Positions 14,283 to 15,790 of a DNA stretch of 15,790 nt are shown in pieces; within the stretch, counting starts at the first letter, position 1; each line of letters begins with the position of its first letter. Position numbers and translations under genes: made by a program. The DNA comes from Gammaproteobacteria bacterium. GTDB taxonomy: Bacteria > Pseudomonadota > Gammaproteobacteria > Thiomicrospirales > Thiomicrospiraceae. The DNA is taken from contig JAADDM010000044.1 in the NCBI GenBank assembly GCA_013153955.1, positions 1-15,790 of the forward strand, written 5' to 3'. The notes beneath the pieces were generated by a model. That model was not told where the DNA came from. It was given only the letters and a program-made list of their open reading frames with translations, and made no database searches.

Positions 14283-15790
14283 TTACTTACCTAAAACAGC
14301 GTTTGCAGTTTTAACCACGTTATCTACTGTGAAACCGAACATCTCTAGTAGGTCGTTGATTGGTGCAGACTCACCGAATGTTGTCATACAAACGAATCCA
14401 CCATCGAGTCCAACATACTTGTACCAAGAATCAGCAACACCCGCTTCAATCGCAACACGCTTAACACCAGGAGTCAATACAGAGTCCTTGTAAGCTTGAT
14501 CTTGCTCGTCAAATGCATTTGTACAAGGCATAGACACAACGCGAACCTTCGTTCCGTTTGCAGACATTGCATCGGCAGACTCTACCGCTAGGCCGACTTC
14601 AGAACCAGCAGAGATAAAGATAATGTCAGGCGTACCTTCACAATCTTTAAGAATATATCCACCCTTCTCGATGTTAGCGACCTGCTCATCCGTACGAGGC
14701 TGAGGCGTTAATGCTTGGCGAGAGAATACTAATGCTGTTGGTGCATCACCACGTAACATTGCAATCTTCCAAGAAACTGCTGACTCAATCGCATCACAAC
14801 CACGCCAAGTTTGGAAACCAGGGATAACACGCATTGTTGCCATCTGCTCAACCGGCTGGTGAGTTGGTCCATCTTCACCCAGACCGATAGAATCATGCGT
14901 ATAAACATAGATTGTTCCAATTTTCATTAATGCAGACATACGTAACGCGTTACGCATGAACTCCATAAACATGAAGAAAGTTGCACCATAAACTTTAAAA
15001 CCACCGTGAAGCACCATTCCGTTCATCATGTGTGCCATACCAAACTCACGTACACCCCATGACAGGTAGTTACCTTCAGCGTTTTCTTTGTTTACTTTAA
15101 CTGTTCCAGACCAGTTCGTCAGGTTAGACCCTGTTAAATCGGCAGAACCACCAAACATCTCAGGCAGTAATGGACCCATCGCTTCAATTGCGTTTTGAGA
15201 CGCTTTACGAGAAGCAATGTTAGGCATATCAGCTTGAGTTTTAGCGATGAAAGCATCCATCTCAACTTCGAAGTTTGCAGGCAAAGTCCCTTCAATACGA
15301 CGCTCATATTCAGCTGCTTCAGCAGGGAATGCCGCACGGTAAGCTTCAAACTTCTCGTTCCAAGCAGCTTCGTCTTTCTGACCTTGCTCTTTGTGATCCC
15401 AACCCGCATAAATATCATCAGGAATAACAAACGGCTCAGCAGTCCAACCAAGTTCTTTACGAACCAATGCAACTTCTTCGTCACCCAGTGCAGCACCGTG
15501 ACAATCGTGTGAACCACATAGATTTGGTGAACCAAAACCGATAATTGTCTTAGTACAGATAAGCGTAGGCTTGTCCGTTACTTTCTTAGCTTCTTCGATT
15601 GCTGCGTTGATTGCATCAGCATCGTGACCATCAACGTTAGGAATAACGTGCCAGTCATAAGATAGGAAACGTGCCGGAACACCCTTCTCCATCCAGTCAC
15701 CAATGTGACCATCAATAGAGATGTCATTATCATCCCAGAATGCAACCAGCTTACCAAGACCTAATGTCCCAGCCATCGCTGCTGCTTCGT
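14283..15790 (-). CDS. tkt: Transketolase, C-terminal part (start lies off the window)
   Basis: Thiamine-diphosphate enzyme moving two-carbon units between sugar phosphates in the Calvin and pentose phosphate pathways. The frame stays open to the right edge (EAAAMAGTLGLGKL), so the ATG at 15774-15776 is internal; about the first 160 residues are missing. Seen here are the end of the pyrophosphate domain with GSHDCHGAALG, the start of the pyrimidine domain with FGGSADLTGSN, the catalytic glutamate in WGVREFGMAHMMNGM, YTHDSIGLGEDGPTHQP with substrate-binding histidines, and the C-terminal domain. All core motifs are intact. It ends at a strong terminator before gap, so it forms a separate transcript from gap-pgk. 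Confidence 0.97.
   Translation of the reverse strand, partial: EAAAMAGTLGLGKLVAFWDDNDISIDGHIGDWMEKGVPARFLSYDWHVIPNVDGHDADAINAAIEEAKKVTDKPTLICTKTIIGFGSPNLCGSHDCHGAALGDEEVALVRKELGWTAEPFVIPDDIYAGWDHKEQGQKDEAAWNEKFEAYRAAFPAEAAEYERRIEGTLPANFEVEMDAFIAKTQADMPNIASRKASQNAIEAMGPLLPEMFGGSADLTGSNLTNWSGTVKVNKENAEGNYLSWGVREFGMAHMMNGMVLHGGFKVYGATFFMFMEFMRNALRMSALMKIGTIYVYTHDSIGLGEDGPTHQPVEQMATMRVIPGFQTWRGCDAIESAVSWKIAMLRGDAPTALVFSRQALTPQPRTDEQVANIEKGGYILKDCEGTPDIIFISAGSEVGLAVESADAMSANGTKVRVVSMPCTNAFDEQDQAYKDSVLTPGVKRVAIEAGVADSWYKYVGLDGGFVCMTTFGESAPINDLLEMFGFTVDNVVKTANAVLGK

Noticed and set aside
1..15790. CRISPR arrays, tRNA or rRNA genes, insertion sequences with transposase, carboxysome genes
   Set aside because: None were seen on reading both strands; the only mobile-type features are the non-coding palindromic elements.

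Overview
The window looks like chromosomal DNA of an autotrophic, sulfur-oxidising gammaproteobacterium of the Thiomicrospira / Hydrogenovibrio / Thiomicrorhabdus type. This rests on a form II RubisCO followed by cbbQ and cbbO and preceded by a LysR-type cbbR, next to Calvin-cycle and lower-glycolysis genes and a beta-carbonic anhydrase, in DNA of moderate GC. The genus is inferred from gene content and protein character, not from a database search.

Layout from left to right. The 3' part of bioD (biotin synthesis, + strand) enters at the left edge. A small unrecognised + strand gene (719-1132) follows and ends at a bidirectional terminator. All later genes are on the minus strand, so transcription runs from right to left: tkt (cut by the right edge), gap, pgk, pyk, fba, cbbR, cbbM, cbbQ, cbbO, a small unrecognised gene (2198-2614), a two-helix membrane protein (1869-2123) and a beta-carbonic anhydrase (1203-1856).

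Function. Carbonic anhydrase equilibrates bicarbonate and CO2. CbbM fixes CO2 onto RuBP, and CbbQ/CbbO form a AAA+/vWA activase that removes inhibitory sugar phosphates from form II RubisCO. Pgk, Gap, Fba and Tkt reduce 3-phosphoglycerate and regenerate pentose phosphates, and Pyk diverts carbon to pyruvate. CbbR is the expected activator. Phosphoribulokinase, FBPase/SBPase and form I RubisCO are absent from this window.

The non-coding DNA is unusually structured. Terminators follow tkt, fba, cbbM and the 2198-2614 gene. A likely cbbM promoter has a pair of 10-bp direct repeats 33 bp apart just upstream. A 159-bp palindromic element flanked by a 5-bp TGTAT duplication sits immediately after the fba stop codon and looks like a MITE. 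A second, 106-bp imperfect palindrome plus two mRNA hairpins lie between gap and pgk. A foldable leader with competing stems lies between cbbQ and cbbO.

The best candidates for something undescribed are: (i) two small proteins, one next to bioD and one inside the RubisCO operon, that seem to be divergent members of one family; (ii) the MITE; (iii) an AACCAG-N2-CTGGTT palindrome shared by the gap leader and the leader of the 719 gene; (iv) RNA structures that may set the ratios cbbM : cbbQ : cbbO.
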